A DNA stretch of 58,311 nucleotides from Marinilabiliaceae bacterium JC017 (GCA_004296775.1 RHGE01000037.1:1-58311); one strand, 5' to 3'; numbered from the stretch's first letter, positions 26,883 through 35,934 are shown. The notes: generated by a model not told the origin, from the sequence alone. Numbers and translations: made by a program.

Positions 26883-27917
26883 ATGACATCAAATAAGCTT
26901 AAAATATTACTGATACCACTCATCACAATTTTGATGATGGTTACTTCCATATTGCTCATGTTGCTTTTCGGATTTCGTACCTATGATCAATTACAAGTCC
27001 AGGCATTCAGAAAATTAGGGTATGTCTTGGGTAATGCAACCTTTGCGGTAATCGTTTATTATTATATTATCAGTTGGTTCAATAAACGAGTGGTTTGGTC
27101 AGAGAAATGGTTGAAGCGTATATTGCTTGACATCACAGTCGTATTAGTGCATTCTGCCATATTTATTTCATTCGCTAATTTTGCTGTTAAAATGGGTTTT
27201 GTTCCTCACCGGAGTGAAAGAGTCCGTGAGTTTTTATATATCATTCCTCTCATGATGAATAGCCTGTTTTTGGTTATGATAGAGATGATTTTGGCTGTGG
27301 AGGAGCGTAATAAGCTGGAGATTCAGGTAGCTCAATTGGAGAAGGAGCAGATCAATGCCAAATACGGAGCCCTGAAAGAACAACTCGATCACCATTTCCT
27401 GTTTAATAACCTGAGTGTGCTTTCTTCTCTGATCTATGAAGATGTCGAGAAAGCGGATCATTTTATCCAGGATTTTTCAGCTACCTACCGGTATGTTTTG
27501 CAAATTAATCAACGTAACCTAGTTAAGGTACAAGAGGAGCTGGCGTTTATAGATACCTACCTTCATCTCTATAAATTCCGGTTTGAAGAGGGGTTCTGCT
27601 ATGCGTTACATGTGAATACAAGTCATTGTAATTGGATGATTCCTCCGTTAACGTTGCAGGTGCTGGTCGAAAATGCCATTAAGCACAACATGATTTCACG
27701 CCAGAAACCTTTGTGTCTGGAGATATATAATGATGGGGATCAATTAATTGTTAAAAACACCATTCAACCTAAACAGGAAAAAGCCGTTTCTACTCAAACC
27801 GGGCAAGTCAACCTGGTGGAGAAATACCGGTTATTAGGAAAGGAGCTTCCTGTTTTTCTTGCAGAAGAAAATGAATATATAGTCAAAATACCCTTAATTG
27901 CACCCGATGAAGACTAA
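26883..27917 (+). CDS. LytS-type sensor histidine kinase
   Basis: This 344-residue kinase has four N-terminal membrane helices (up to about residue 135), a short coiled coil (LEIQVAQLEKEQINAKYGALK) and a His_kinase domain. The phosphoacceptor motif is LDHHFLFNN (His170/171), which departs slightly from the usual NPHFLFN. The ATPase N-box VLVENAIKHNM is present, while the G boxes are short. The partner response regulator overlaps its end by 11 bp. The location after the efflux operon suggests, but does not prove, control of efflux. Confidence 0.9.
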   Translation: MTSNKLKILLIPLITILMMVTSILLMLLFGFRTYDQLQVQAFRKLGYVLGNATFAVIVYYYIISWFNKRVVWSEKWLKRILLDITVVLVHSAIFISFANFAVKMGFVPHRSERVREFLYIIPLMMNSLFLVMIEMILAVEERNKLEIQVAQLEKEQINAKYGALKEQLDHHFLFNNLSVLSSLIYEDVEKADHFIQDFSATYRYVLQINQRNLVKVQEELAFIDTYLHLYKFRFEEGFCYALHVNTSHCNWMIPPLTLQVLVENAIKHNMISRQKPLCLEIYNDGDQLIVKNTIQPKQEKAVSTQTGQVNLVEKYRLLGKELPVFLAEENEYIVKIPLIAPDED

Positions 27918-28680
27918 AGTATTGATTGTGGAGGATGAAATGCCTTCGGCCCGAAAGTTAAAAACGTTTTTGTCACAACTGGAACCTGATTTTGAAGTGG
28001 TGGACATCCTGGAATCTGTTGCTCAAACAGTGGCATTTTTAGAGACTCAGTCCGTTGACCTGATATTTCTGGATATTCACCTGTCTGATGGCAATAGCTT
28101 CGGGATCTTTGATCAGATAGAGGTGACCACCCCTATTATTTTCACCACTGCCTTTGATCAATATGCCATTGATGCCTTTACCCAAAACAGCATTGGTTAT
28201 TTGTTGAAACCGTTGAGCAAAGAGATGCTGGAGGCCGTCATTAAAAAGTATAAACAGATTCATCAGATGGTTGCACTTTCTGATACCAGTATTGATTATC
28301 AGCTCTTGGGTAAGATGATGGCGCAACAACAAATACCCGAGTACCAGGAACGGTTTATGGTCTATTATAAGGATAAGATTAAAACGGTACCGGTGGAGGA
28401 GGTGGCTTATTTCTATGCCGATGGCAAAGCTGTTTTCATGTGTCTATATAACCACCAGACGTTTGATGTCAACTTTACCCTGGAACAGCTCGAAGCCAAG
28501 TTAGATCCCAAATACTTCTTTCGTGCCAATCGAAAATACCTGGTGCACATCAAGTCGGTGGATGAGGCTGTGGTATTCTCAAAAAGTAAATTGAAATTGC
28601 ATCTTTCGCCCAAAGCACCCTCTGATGTCATTGTATCGGTTCAAAAGGCCAGTAAGTTTAAACAGTGGTTGAGTCGATAG
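27907..28680 (+). CDS. LytTR-family response regulator
   Basis: The ATG at 27907 lies within the last codons of the kinase gene and gives 257 residues; a TTG at 27898 in the same frame is less likely. The receiver domain has the acidic pair in VEDE and the phosphoacceptor Asp56 in LDIHLSDG. The LytTR DNA-binding domain occupies about residues 145-257 (VPVEEVAYFYADGKAVFM ... FFRANRKYLVHI). Such regulators bind paired direct repeats. It is the output partner of the LytS-type kinase. Confidence 0.92.
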   Translation: MKTKVLIVEDEMPSARKLKTFLSQLEPDFEVVDILESVAQTVAFLETQSVDLIFLDIHLSDGNSFGIFDQIEVTTPIIFTTAFDQYAIDAFTQNSIGYLLKPLSKEMLEAVIKKYKQIHQMVALSDTSIDYQLLGKMMAQQQIPEYQERFMVYYKDKIKTVPVEEVAYFYADGKAVFMCLYNHQTFDVNFTLEQLEAKLDPKYFFRANRKYLVHIKSVDEAVVFSKSKLKLHLSPKAPSDVIVSVQKASKFKQWLSR

Positions 28681-28747
28681 ATGATGATAAAAGACCAGTT
28701 AAAAGCGTCGCGCATTAAGTGGTTATTTTAATCACTAATCGGTAAAT

Positions 28748-28779
28748 CAGTCTAAGGTCTATTATCTAATGATCTATTG
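28748..28779 (+). repeat. Dispersed intergenic repeat R2, copy 2
   Basis: AGTCTAAGGTCTATTATCTA followed by ATGATCTATTG. This copy lacks the central AAATCTA block. It lies between the response regulator stop and the bidirectional terminator. Confidence 0.65.
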
Positions 28780-28799
28780 AAGTATAGTAGAAAAGAAAT

Positions 28800-28836
28800 A
28801 AAAAAGGCTTCACCATATTCAGGTGAAGCCTTTTTT
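28800..28836. terminator. Bidirectional terminator
   Basis: AAAAAAGGCTTCACC pairs perfectly with GGTGAAGCCTTTTTT (15 bp). It separates the response regulator (+) from the convergent acyl-activating fusion gene (-). Confidence 0.92.
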
Positions 28837-28898
28837 GTAACAATATCTCAATCTTAGATCAATAATTCTCTATTGAATCGCATCAGGGGATTCCCCTT

Positions 28899-31370
28899 TT
28901 ACCTTCCATTAGCCACTTGGTTGGAGAATATTTGTGTGAACACGCGGTCTACCAGTTTTTCGTATGTACTGTTCTCCGGATAGATCGGCTTTAGAAACTC
29001 CACACTTACCTTTTTAAATGGTTTTGGAAACTTGCTGCCTTTCGGTAAGGCGTCATAGGCTCCTTTGATGGATACCGGCACGATTGGAACATTCAACTCG
29101 CGGCTCAGGATGGCAAATGTCTTTTTAAAATCACCCAGTTTGCCGTTTACCGTACGGGTTCCTTCCGGAAAGATGATCAGGTTCTTTTTCTTTTTCAGTG
29201 CTTCTCCCATTTTCTGAATGGATTCCTTCAAATCGCGGTTCAGGTCCATGATGATGATGTTGTTGCGGTTGGCCAGAAACTTCATCCAGCGCTGACGAAT
29301 ATGCTTCTCCTTGGCATAGAAATAAGTATTCTTTATTGTTTGTCTCTTTAAAAATGAAGCAACAAATAATCCGTCAAAATAACTTTGGTGGTTGGGCGCA
29401 ATGATACATGGCCCCTCCGGGATGTTATTGATGCCACGGCCTTTGAAACGGAAATATATCCTGAAAAAGTATTTAGTCAGTTTCACGAAAATACGTCCGG
29501 TAACCCAGGTACGAGGTAAGTGAAGAGTGACCTTCTCCTTCAATATCTTTGTCCAGTTTATTTTCTCCACTTCCATCTTTACCCGTTTGTGCGAGATGTA
29601 TTCGCTTAACTTGAGTACTGAAGTGAAGCCTACCAGCTGAGGGATCTCTATTTCCACCCCGAAGGTAGATGAAAGAAATACCTGCAAACTTACCTTATCC
29701 AGGGAATCAAGCCCCAGGTCAAACTCTATGTGGTGGTCCGGTCTTACCCGGCAACTTTTCTCTTTCTCCAGGTACTCTTTTATGATGTGATATTCTTTCA
29801 GATCAATTTGTTCTTCTTGTTCCGGTTGTTCCTGGTTTTCCTGGTTCAATTCGGCCAGCTTAAAGCGCCTAAGCTTGCCCAGGCGGGTGCGTGGCAGCTC
29901 TCCATTATAGATGGAGAAGAACATGATTTTTTTGTAGGGCGTTACTCCCTGGTTGTATTTGTCAATGACCAGCCATTTTATCTCCTTATGAATGGCTGCC
30001 ACATCGGCGCCTTTCATCAGTTCCGGGGATGGTACAATGATCGCGCGCAGTTGATCCTTTTCCTGGTAAACACCCACCTCACTGATGAAAGCAGCATAAC
30101 TCTCCAGCTTCTGTTCGATCTCCACCGGATTGATGTTTTTACCATTGGATAAGACAATAATTTCTTTCTTTCGTCCGGTGATGTAGAGATAACCTTGTTC
30201 ATCGAAATACCCCAGGTCACCGGTATATAGCCAGCCATCCTTCAATACCTCTGCCGTCTCTTCCGGCCGGTTATAATAGCCTTGCATCACATTAGGTCCC
30301 TTCACCACAATTTCTTTGTCACGAATCTCCACTTTGGCCAGGGGTAGCACATGTCCCGGGCTACCGATTTTTACTTTTCCCGGACGGGTAAAGGTGATCA
30401 TTGGAGCGGCTTCTGTCATGCCAAAGCCTTCCAGCACTTCAAAGCCCAGGGTGCGGAACGTATTGCCAACTTCGGGATCAAGGGCTGCACCGCCTGCCAC
30501 CATAAAACGGATGGCACCGCCAAACTTCTGATGAACGGATTTAAACAGCATTCTTGAAAAGGCATAGGAATTGATTTTAGCCGCCAGGTTAAACAATGCT
30601 TTGGCTACCGGGCTTTTTTCAATCTTATCTTTGATGCCTTTGTATATAGCCGTGTATAAGCGAGGCACGCCAATCAGGATGGTGATTTTGTTTTCCTGTA
30701 AAGTTTTAAGGATATCCTCCGAAGCCATGGATGGCGCCAATGCTACTTGGGCGCCAATGTTTAAAGGCCCGACTAATGTTCCCATTAAAGGAAAGATATG
30801 ATGTAAGGGCAATAGCATCATTACCCTGTCATCGGGGTTGTAAATCGGTACATCAATGTGTATAGCCGCAATGTTAGCTTTCAGGTTTTTGAATGAAAGC
30901 ATCACGCCTTTGGGACTGCCGGTGGTACCCGATGTATAGATGATAACAGCTGTTTTTTCATCGTCGGAAGCGATATTGGCTAGCTGCACCTTGTCTCGTG
31001 GTTGAATAGCTTCATAGTCGTCAATCACAAATACCTTTGGTGAAATACCCGCACGATTTATTGCCTCGGTCAGCATCATCTGCTTCTCCTTTGACACGAA
31101 TATTACTTCCGGCCGGCAATCATTTAAGATGTATGCCACATCATCTAACGACGACATAAAGTCAACGGGAATAGCTATGGCATCATTTATCCAAATGGAA
31201 TAAAAGGCATAGACCCATCCAACACGGTTTTCGGAGAAAATAACCACTTTATTGGTTTTTTCCTCACTATACAACTGTGCAAAAACGTTTGATTGGTGAT
31301 GCAGATCATCATATGAAATACGTTTGTCACCATTGACCAGAGCGGTCTTTTCTCCAAGATTTAAAATCAT
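28899..31370 (-). CDS. Acyl-activating enzyme / acyl carrier protein / acyltransferase fusion
   Basis: This 823-residue protein joins three activities. Residues 1-520 form an AMP-binding adenylation domain (YTSGTTGSPKG at 145-155, TGRKKEIIVLSNGKNINPVEIE near 405). Residues 525-600 form a carrier domain with GLDSLDK and the phosphopantetheine Ser556. Residues 630-823 form a PlsC-type acyltransferase with NHQSYFDG (His661) and FPEGTR (Glu736). It can plausibly activate a fatty acid, load it on its own carrier and pass it to a lysophospholipid, like bacterial Aas-type enzymes with a carrier inserted. The gene is monocistronic. Confidence 0.9.
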   Translation of the reverse strand: MILNLGEKTALVNGDKRISYDDLHHQSNVFAQLYSEEKTNKVVIFSENRVGWVYAFYSIWINDAIAIPVDFMSSLDDVAYILNDCRPEVIFVSKEKQMMLTEAINRAGISPKVFVIDDYEAIQPRDKVQLANIASDDEKTAVIIYTSGTTGSPKGVMLSFKNLKANIAAIHIDVPIYNPDDRVMMLLPLHHIFPLMGTLVGPLNIGAQVALAPSMASEDILKTLQENKITILIGVPRLYTAIYKGIKDKIEKSPVAKALFNLAAKINSYAFSRMLFKSVHQKFGGAIRFMVAGGAALDPEVGNTFRTLGFEVLEGFGMTEAAPMITFTRPGKVKIGSPGHVLPLAKVEIRDKEIVVKGPNVMQGYYNRPEETAEVLKDGWLYTGDLGYFDEQGYLYITGRKKEIIVLSNGKNINPVEIEQKLESYAAFISEVGVYQEKDQLRAIIVPSPELMKGADVAAIHKEIKWLVIDKYNQGVTPYKKIMFFSIYNGELPRTRLGKLRRFKLAELNQENQEQPEQEEQIDLKEYHIIKEYLEKEKSCRVRPDHHIEFDLGLDSLDKVSLQVFLSSTFGVEIEIPQLVGFTSVLKLSEYISHKRVKMEVEKINWTKILKEKVTLHLPRTWVTGRIFVKLTKYFFRIYFRFKGRGINNIPEGPCIIAPNHQSYFDGLFVASFLKRQTIKNTYFYAKEKHIRQRWMKFLANRNNIIIMDLNRDLKESIQKMGEALKKKKNLIIFPEGTRTVNGKLGDFKKTFAILSRELNVPIVPVSIKGAYDALPKGSKFPKPFKKVSVEFLKPIYPENSTYEKLVDRVFTQIFSNQVANGR

Positions 31371-31577
31371 CTGTCCTAAATTAACCGTCGCAAATATAAG
31401 AATAAATAAATACCCCTCTTTCCTGCATCAATCATACTACTTTCTTACTCTTTGACAGGTAATACCTATTAGCAGATAGTTAACCAATGGGAGGGACTAT
31501 CCCAACATAGTGCCTCTTAAAGTCAATATTTATTAATCCTTCTAATTAATTGTTAAAACTAAGGTGCACATGGGGAT

Positions 31578-31937
31578 TTAAGAGAATACTTTTTTTTCAA
31601 ACGCATAAGAAGTTATTAACAACACCATCGCCACTAATGCAGGGCCAAACTGTCCGTCTCCGGCATTTAAATGGGCTGAGAAAGCCAATAGAATATTAAA
31701 GAAAAAGCCCGCATAGGCCCACTCTTTTAAAAAGGGGGAAAGGCGGGTGATAATGGCTACTATTCCCAGGATTTTGGCCAGTGCTAAGGGATAAATTAGG
31801 TATATGGGGAAGCCCAGTTTAATAAATGACTCACTGACCGTTTGATGATAAAACAGGTACATGCCTGCTGACATCATCATGAAAAGTGAAAATAGCCCGG
31901 TAGCTATGCCGTAAATAATTCTGTCTCGTTTTTTCAT
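31578..31937 (-). CDS. DoxX-like family membrane protein
   Basis: This 119-residue protein has four predicted membrane helices and the pattern of the DoxX-like family: an initial GIATGLFSLFMMMSAGMYLF helix, then LGFPIYLIYPLALAKILGIVAIITRLSPFLKEWAYAGFFF. Functions in this family are mostly unknown. It stands alone, upstream of the fusion gene on the same strand but separated by about 200 bp, so co-transcription is doubtful. Confidence 0.8.
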   Translation of the reverse strand: MKKRDRIIYGIATGLFSLFMMMSAGMYLFYHQTVSESFIKLGFPIYLIYPLALAKILGIVAIITRLSPFLKEWAYAGFFFNILLAFSAHLNAGDGQFGPALVAMVLLITSYAFEKKVFS

Positions 31938-32344
31938 ACCATGAGAGTTATTTTATAGAGAAACAGTTTTTTAGGTGAAATGTTGAAGAAAGTGGGAAGT
32001 GACCTGTTTCTCATCCAAGAGCTTAAATCTTATTTTTGATATTTGGCAGGTCTCCTTTTGTGGTAATTGAATTTCACTGTAACATGAGTGGAGGCTATAT
32101 GAATCACAAAGTTGTTTGTAATAATTAACCACTTCACCCGCTAATGCCTGAATTAATCCCTATTTTTAACCGGTACATAAATCCAATAGATTGTTAGATT
32201 TTAGATAATAGACCTTAGACTGATTTACATCAATCTCATTTTTGATCTTTAATAGTTTTAATAATCAAAGAAGCATGAACTGTTTTTAGTTATTACAAAA
32301 GCTTAACGAACTATTGTAAATTGGTACTGTCTAATTTATCAACC
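31938..32344. other. Spacer with one R2 repeat
   Basis: This AT-rich spacer separates the divergent DoxX-like and TfoX-C genes. Apart from the R2 copy at 32184-32223 I see no ORF, RNA gene or strong hairpin. Promoters for both genes must lie here. Confidence 0.35.
32184..32223 (-). repeat. Dispersed intergenic repeat R2, copy 3 (inverted)
   Basis: On the minus strand it reads CAGTCTAAGGTCTATTATCT followed by AAAATCTAACAATCTATT. It is the most complete copy and defines the consensus together with copies 1 and 6. Confidence 0.75.
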
Positions 32345-32614
32345 ATGACAACAAAAAAGAAGCAATTGACCGATCTGCCTAATATTGGAAAAGTGTTGGC
32401 CGAAAGATTGATTGAAGCCGAGATAGATTCACCGGAAAAATTGGCTGCCCTGGGGAGTGAGCAAGCCTTTATTCGATTAAAAACCATCGAACCTGATTCC
32501 TGCTTTAACAAACTTTGTGCCCTCGAAGGAGCTGTTCAAAACATCCGTTGGCATCAACTCGCTGCCGAACGAAAAGAGGCATTAAAAGTGTTTTTTCAAC
32601 AGGTGGATCATTAA
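32345..32614 (+). CDS. TfoX C-terminal domain protein
   Basis: From the ATG at 32345 the product is 89 residues: the helical TfoX/Sxy C-terminal domain alone (LTDLPNIGKVLAERLIEAEIDSPEKLAALG ... NKLCALEGAVQNIRWHQL). An in-frame TTG at 32321 would add eight residues and is less likely. Full TfoX regulates competence genes in gammaproteobacteria. The stand-alone domain, which resembles helix-hairpin-helix pairs, is common in Bacteroidota and its role is unknown. Confidence 0.82.
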   Translation: MTTKKKQLTDLPNIGKVLAERLIEAEIDSPEKLAALGSEQAFIRLKTIEPDSCFNKLCALEGAVQNIRWHQLAAERKEALKVFFQQVDH

Positions 32615-32727
32615 AAAGCCCCAGGGCGCCGGTAATATGAATGATGAAAAAAGTTTACCTAAGGGGGGATATTTCGTAATTTGACAAGGATACGATGAAA
32701 CATCCAGGAAGATGATTAATAAAGAAA

Positions 32728-32795
32728 AACTCTGCGTCTCAGTGTCTCTGTGTTTGCCATCTATTATCTCATATCTATCAATCTCTTGTCTAAAA
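32728..32795 (+). repeat. R4 motif followed by repeat R2, copy 4
   Basis: CTCTGCGTCTCAGTGTCTCT at about 32730-32749 (R4) is directly followed by a divergent R2 copy (CTATTATCTCATATCTATCA, 32761-32780). R4 recurs inside the modular element at about 50755-50785 in the opposite orientation. Phrases of this kind are frequent in spacers of unrelated bacteria. Confidence 0.55.
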
Positions 32796-32827
32796 TTTAA
32801 ACCGATGAAATTTTAATTCACCATACC

Positions 32828-33382
32828 ATGAAACAGTACAATAGATGTTTTCTTTCGGTCGTTGTTATATTCTTTGTATTAACAGCATGTGATTCATCAA
32901 AGCCAGCCAATAATTTGCATTTTTCCCTGGAAGCCACCACGGAGATGGATAAGTCGGCTTTTAGCTTCCGTGAACTGCAATATGTTCCGGTTTATGCTGA
33001 AGTATATCACATTGATCAATCCAAATTATTTCCGTTAACGGCTACGCTGAGTTTGCGTAACACCAGTTTGCACGACACTCTTTATATAGCAAAGGTGGAT
33101 TATTACAATACAACCGGAGATTTGATTACACGCTTTTTGAATGAGAAGGCAGTGCTTACCCTCAAGCCTTTGGAATCTTATGACCTGGTGGTGGCGGGTG
33201 ATGCTCTTGAAGGTGGCACCGGGGCTAATTTTATGGTGGAGTGGGGGCGTTTGGGTGGCTCGGCGGAGTTGCTCATTCAGGCCGTAATGGTGAGTACCAG
33301 CGGGCAGCAGGGCTTGTCGTTTATTACCGAGGGGAAAGTGGTGGAACGTTTTGGTGAGGAGAAAAACAGTACCATTCAGTAG
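32828..33382 (+). CDS. DUF3124 lipoprotein
   Basis: This 184-residue protein has a lipobox (FVLTAC, Cys21). The mature domain matches DUF3124: YVPVYAEVYHIDQSKLFPLTATLSLRNTSLHDTLYIAKVDYYNTTGDLI, followed by LKPLESYDLVVAGDALEGGTGANFMVEW. Members are small envelope proteins of unknown function. The gene appears monocistronic and is followed by copy A of the modular intergenic element. Confidence 0.8.
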   Translation: MKQYNRCFLSVVVIFFVLTACDSSKPANNLHFSLEATTEMDKSAFSFRELQYVPVYAEVYHIDQSKLFPLTATLSLRNTSLHDTLYIAKVDYYNTTGDLITRFLNEKAVLTLKPLESYDLVVAGDALEGGTGANFMVEWGRLGGSAELLIQAVMVSTSGQQGLSFITEGKVVERFGEEKNSTIQ

Positions 33383-33455
33383 TGCGTGAAATACAATTAA
33401 ATGACCAGTCAGACGGACGGTGCATCGGGTATTAATGGTAAATATATATGGTGTA

Positions 33456-33677
33456 TTAGGCGCTTAGGCCGCCACTTTTACCAACATGTTGTTCAAATTG
33501 AATATTGTATTTTAATTCATAATTCTAGGTGTTATGAAATTACCAATGAGCTTGATATAAGTAGGTCTAATGTCTATTATCTAACAATCTCTTGTCTTTT
33601 TAAAACAAACAGCAAAAGGCAACATCCCTCGAAGAGGCTTTTATTCAGGTTACTCCTGAATAAACATAGTCTCTTAT
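33456..33677 (+). repeat. Modular intergenic element, copy A
   Basis: The left end R1 (TTAGGCGCTTAGGCCGCC then TTTTACCAACATGTTGTTCA) starts at 33456. The right end R3 (GGCAACATCCCTCGAAGAGG then CTTTT and a hairpin) runs from 33618 to 33677. The middle contains an R2 copy (33561-33596). The R3 hairpin is TTATTCAGG/CCTGAATAA (33641-33663), a perfect 9-bp stem. Confidence 0.8.
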
Positions 33678-33724
33678 TTATCAACAAAACGCTAACGATT
33701 TAAACAATTTAAAAACGAATAAAT

Positions 33725-34060
33725 ATGGAAACCAAAGGAAAAACTATTGCCCTGATAAGTTATATCACCTTTATTGGTTGGATAATTGCCCTGATTTTGC
33801 GCCAGAATGAACGGCCGCAAAGCGAACTGAGCCGGTATCATTTGCGTCAGGCTTTTGGTATACAAGTGCTCGCTTATGTGGGGTCCTGGGTGTTGGGATG
33901 GATTGCTGTATGGTTTAATTTCTTCTTCATTGTGCGTATTTTTGGGATTCTTGTTTTTGTGTTGTGGCTGATTGGGCTTATCAATGCCATAAAAGGAGAA
34001 ATAAAACCTATTCCTTTCGTGGGTGATTTCTTCGAGGAGAACCTTACTTTTATAAAATAA
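33725..34060 (+). CDS. DUF4870-like small membrane protein
   Basis: This 111-residue protein has three to four hydrophobic segments and the layout of the DUF4870/Tic20-like group. ALISYITFIGWIIALIL comes first, then LSRYHLRQAFGIQVL with the conserved HLRQA, and two C-terminal helices ending VLWLIGLINAIKGE. Function unknown. The gene lies just after modular element copy A and is followed by the convergent thioesterase. Confidence 0.75.
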   Translation: METKGKTIALISYITFIGWIIALILRQNERPQSELSRYHLRQAFGIQVLAYVGSWVLGWIAVWFNFFFIVRIFGILVFVLWLIGLINAIKGEIKPIPFVGDFFEENLTFIK

Positions 34061-34114
34061 AGGAACATTTGATAAAGGTACCCGCCCGGGTACCTGTTTG
34101 TATCCCCCTGTTGG

Positions 34115-34855
34115 TTATTGCCTGAAACTGATTACCCCTTTTACTCCGCCTGAGTGATGACCATTTTTACGGGCCTCAAGATGTATGTTGCCTGGAGAAA
34201 GTTCATCCAAAACAATGGTTGCGGTATCATTAAGTTTAAATTCATTCAGGAAGTTCAACTCAACCGAATGAATGGCCGATGTCATTGGTTGCTGTTGTGC
34301 GATGGCATCTAAAAACCAATCCAGATACCGGGCATTGTTAACATGGTGGTTCATGTCAATGTCTGAATAGGTCACTTGGCGGCAGACTCCGGATGTTTCT
34401 TCCGGAAGCGACGGCAGGTCACGAACCAGTCCAGGGATAGCCGTTTGGTCCGGGGTATACGCAATTTGATCGGCCCATTTATTTAATCGCTGAGGCCGTA
34501 AGTTTTGAGCGTTCAGCATGAGCCAGTCTGTTGTTGCTTTAATGATCACCTGATCGTTAGCGTCGCGGACAATAAAATCCCGTACCGAGAACAACCGAAT
34601 CATTTCGCGGGGCCAGGTTTCAATGGTAATGGTTTCTCCCATTTTGGGAAGATGAATGGCCTCCATGTGCAGGCGTGATAATACCCAAAACAGCTGTTGC
34701 GGGGAGAGCTGCTCAAAGCCGACGCCCAGGCGGGAAGCATGATTGGCGGCCGCCTCCTGTAAATACCGCATTAGATAGGAGATGGATAAGGTATTGTCGG
34801 GGCCTGCGGCAAAGGTTGGGATGGTTATTGTTTCTTTATAAGGAGAATTGGTCAT
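34115..34855 (-). CDS. Acyl-[acyl carrier protein] thioesterase
   Basis: From the ATG at 34855 (MTNSPYKETITIP) the protein has 246 residues: two hot-dog domains of the FatA/FatB-like bacterial acyl-ACP thioesterases. LSISYLMRYLQEAAANHASRLG opens the first, and the second holds VTYSDIDMNHHVNNARYLDWFLDAI, carrying the Asn-His catalytic segment. It releases free fatty acids from ACP. Earlier in-frame ATGs overlap the neighbouring gene's end and are rejected. The next minus-strand gene ends 10 bp upstream, so the three genes 35773-34115 are probably one operon. Confidence 0.88.
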   Translation of the reverse strand: MTNSPYKETITIPTFAAGPDNTLSISYLMRYLQEAAANHASRLGVGFEQLSPQQLFWVLSRLHMEAIHLPKMGETITIETWPREMIRLFSVRDFIVRDANDQVIIKATTDWLMLNAQNLRPQRLNKWADQIAYTPDQTAIPGLVRDLPSLPEETSGVCRQVTYSDIDMNHHVNNARYLDWFLDAIAQQQPMTSAIHSVELNFLNEFKLNDTATIVLDELSPGNIHLEARKNGHHSGGVKGVISFRQ

Positions 34856-34865
34856 GGTGCAATTT

Positions 34866-35228
34866 TTAATATTGCATGTCATGAATGGCCAGGTGTTCTT
34901 CCAATAATTCATCGGCGGTATTGACGCACTCTTTGCAAGTGGCCATTTTGTTGGCGCGAATGGTGCGGCAGGATATGGCGCCTATCTTAGCGTTAAACTG
35001 TTGGATGAATTCGGCGGGGTTGCCCTTGGTTTTTTCGATGACCTGCGTGGCGCTATAAAGGGCGCCGCACATACCTGAAGGGGCTCTGCCCGCTCCACAT
35101 TTCGACATTTCCGTGGTGAGATCTTCCGGGATGTTTAAAATATTTTTCCATCGGTAGGCAACGGCCTGGGCGCAATTATATCTGTATTGAGGATGGTGGT
35201 AAAAATAGACGGCTTTTTTGTTATTCAT
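34866..35228 (-). CDS. C_GCAxxG_C_C family protein
   Basis: This 120-residue protein has the pattern of conserved cysteines of this redox family. An N-terminal YNCAQAV is followed by KCGAGRAPSGMCGALYSA (the GCAxxG-type core), then ISCRTI and TCKECV. The cysteines suggest metal or disulfide chemistry, but the function is not established. It lies 5 bp after the HD-domain gene and 10 bp before the thioesterase, in one apparent operon. Confidence 0.85.
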   Translation of the reverse strand: MNNKKAVYFYHHPQYRYNCAQAVAYRWKNILNIPEDLTTEMSKCGAGRAPSGMCGALYSATQVIEKTKGNPAEFIQQFNAKIGAISCRTIRANKMATCKECVNTADELLEEHLAIHDMQY

Positions 35229-35233
35229 AGAAA

Positions 35234-35773
35234 TTATAAAAATCGTTCACACCAGTTATTAAACCGGATGATTTGGTTTTGCCCATGTTTCTCCATGGAC
35301 GATCTGATTTTTTTAATGCTTTTGGCTTTGGTTAACTCCCGGCTTTTGCTGAAAAATTTATCGGCGAAACAGATGATTTCTTCTTCCACCGAAACAGGAA
35401 GCATGTCTCTTCCCGGAACTGGAAGTTTTTGATCAATGATTTGACCCAGGCTTAATCCGGCTCCGGTGTGGCGTTCACAAACAAGGGCATAGTCATGCAG
35501 CCCTTCTTTATCTAAAAGTTCGCGTCCCAGGTAGCCGTGGCAAATATAGGGATGGGGGCCGAAGCATTCCAGTTCTGCTGCATTGGTCATGAAAATACCA
35601 ATATCATGAAGCATGGCGGCTTCTGATACAAAGGATGCATCAGCATGGAGTTCCGGATGTTTGGTGATTACTTCAAGGGCCAGGTCACGTACGGCTTTGC
35701 TGTGTTCGGTCAGGATGGTCCAGCCTTTGCTGCCTGGTTGGTAGTATTTATCAATGATCGAAGATGCTATCAT
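35234..35773 (-). CDS. HD domain-containing phosphohydrolase-like protein
   Basis: This 179-residue protein has an HD domain. A His in LTEHSKAVRDLAL starts the metal site, AAMLHDIGIFMT supplies the HD pair, and further His residues (GPHPYICHGYLG, ERHTGAG) complete it. Such proteins are metal-dependent phosphohydrolases of nucleotides or signalling molecules; the substrate is unknown. It is the first gene of the three-gene run ending with the thioesterase. Confidence 0.87.
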   Translation of the reverse strand: MIASSIIDKYYQPGSKGWTILTEHSKAVRDLALEVITKHPELHADASFVSEAAMLHDIGIFMTNAAELECFGPHPYICHGYLGRELLDKEGLHDYALVCERHTGAGLSLGQIIDQKLPVPGRDMLPVSVEEEIICFADKFFSKSRELTKAKSIKKIRSSMEKHGQNQIIRFNNWCERFL

Positions 35774-35934
35774 ATTCTAATTAATGCTGTGCAAAAATAA
35801 GAAAAGAAGTTGATTTTCCATTGTATACGGCAAACCGCAATTAGGTTACGGGTAAATGTCTTTAAAAAAGTTAAAAGGTATTAATAAATGGTTGTCTGTC
35901 AGGCAAAAATTAATTAAGCGTGTTAATAATTCAT

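Noticed and set aside
33401-33703. 100-codon ORF on the plus strand
   Set aside because: It runs through modular element copy A and has no recognisable domain; it is a by-product of the repeat.
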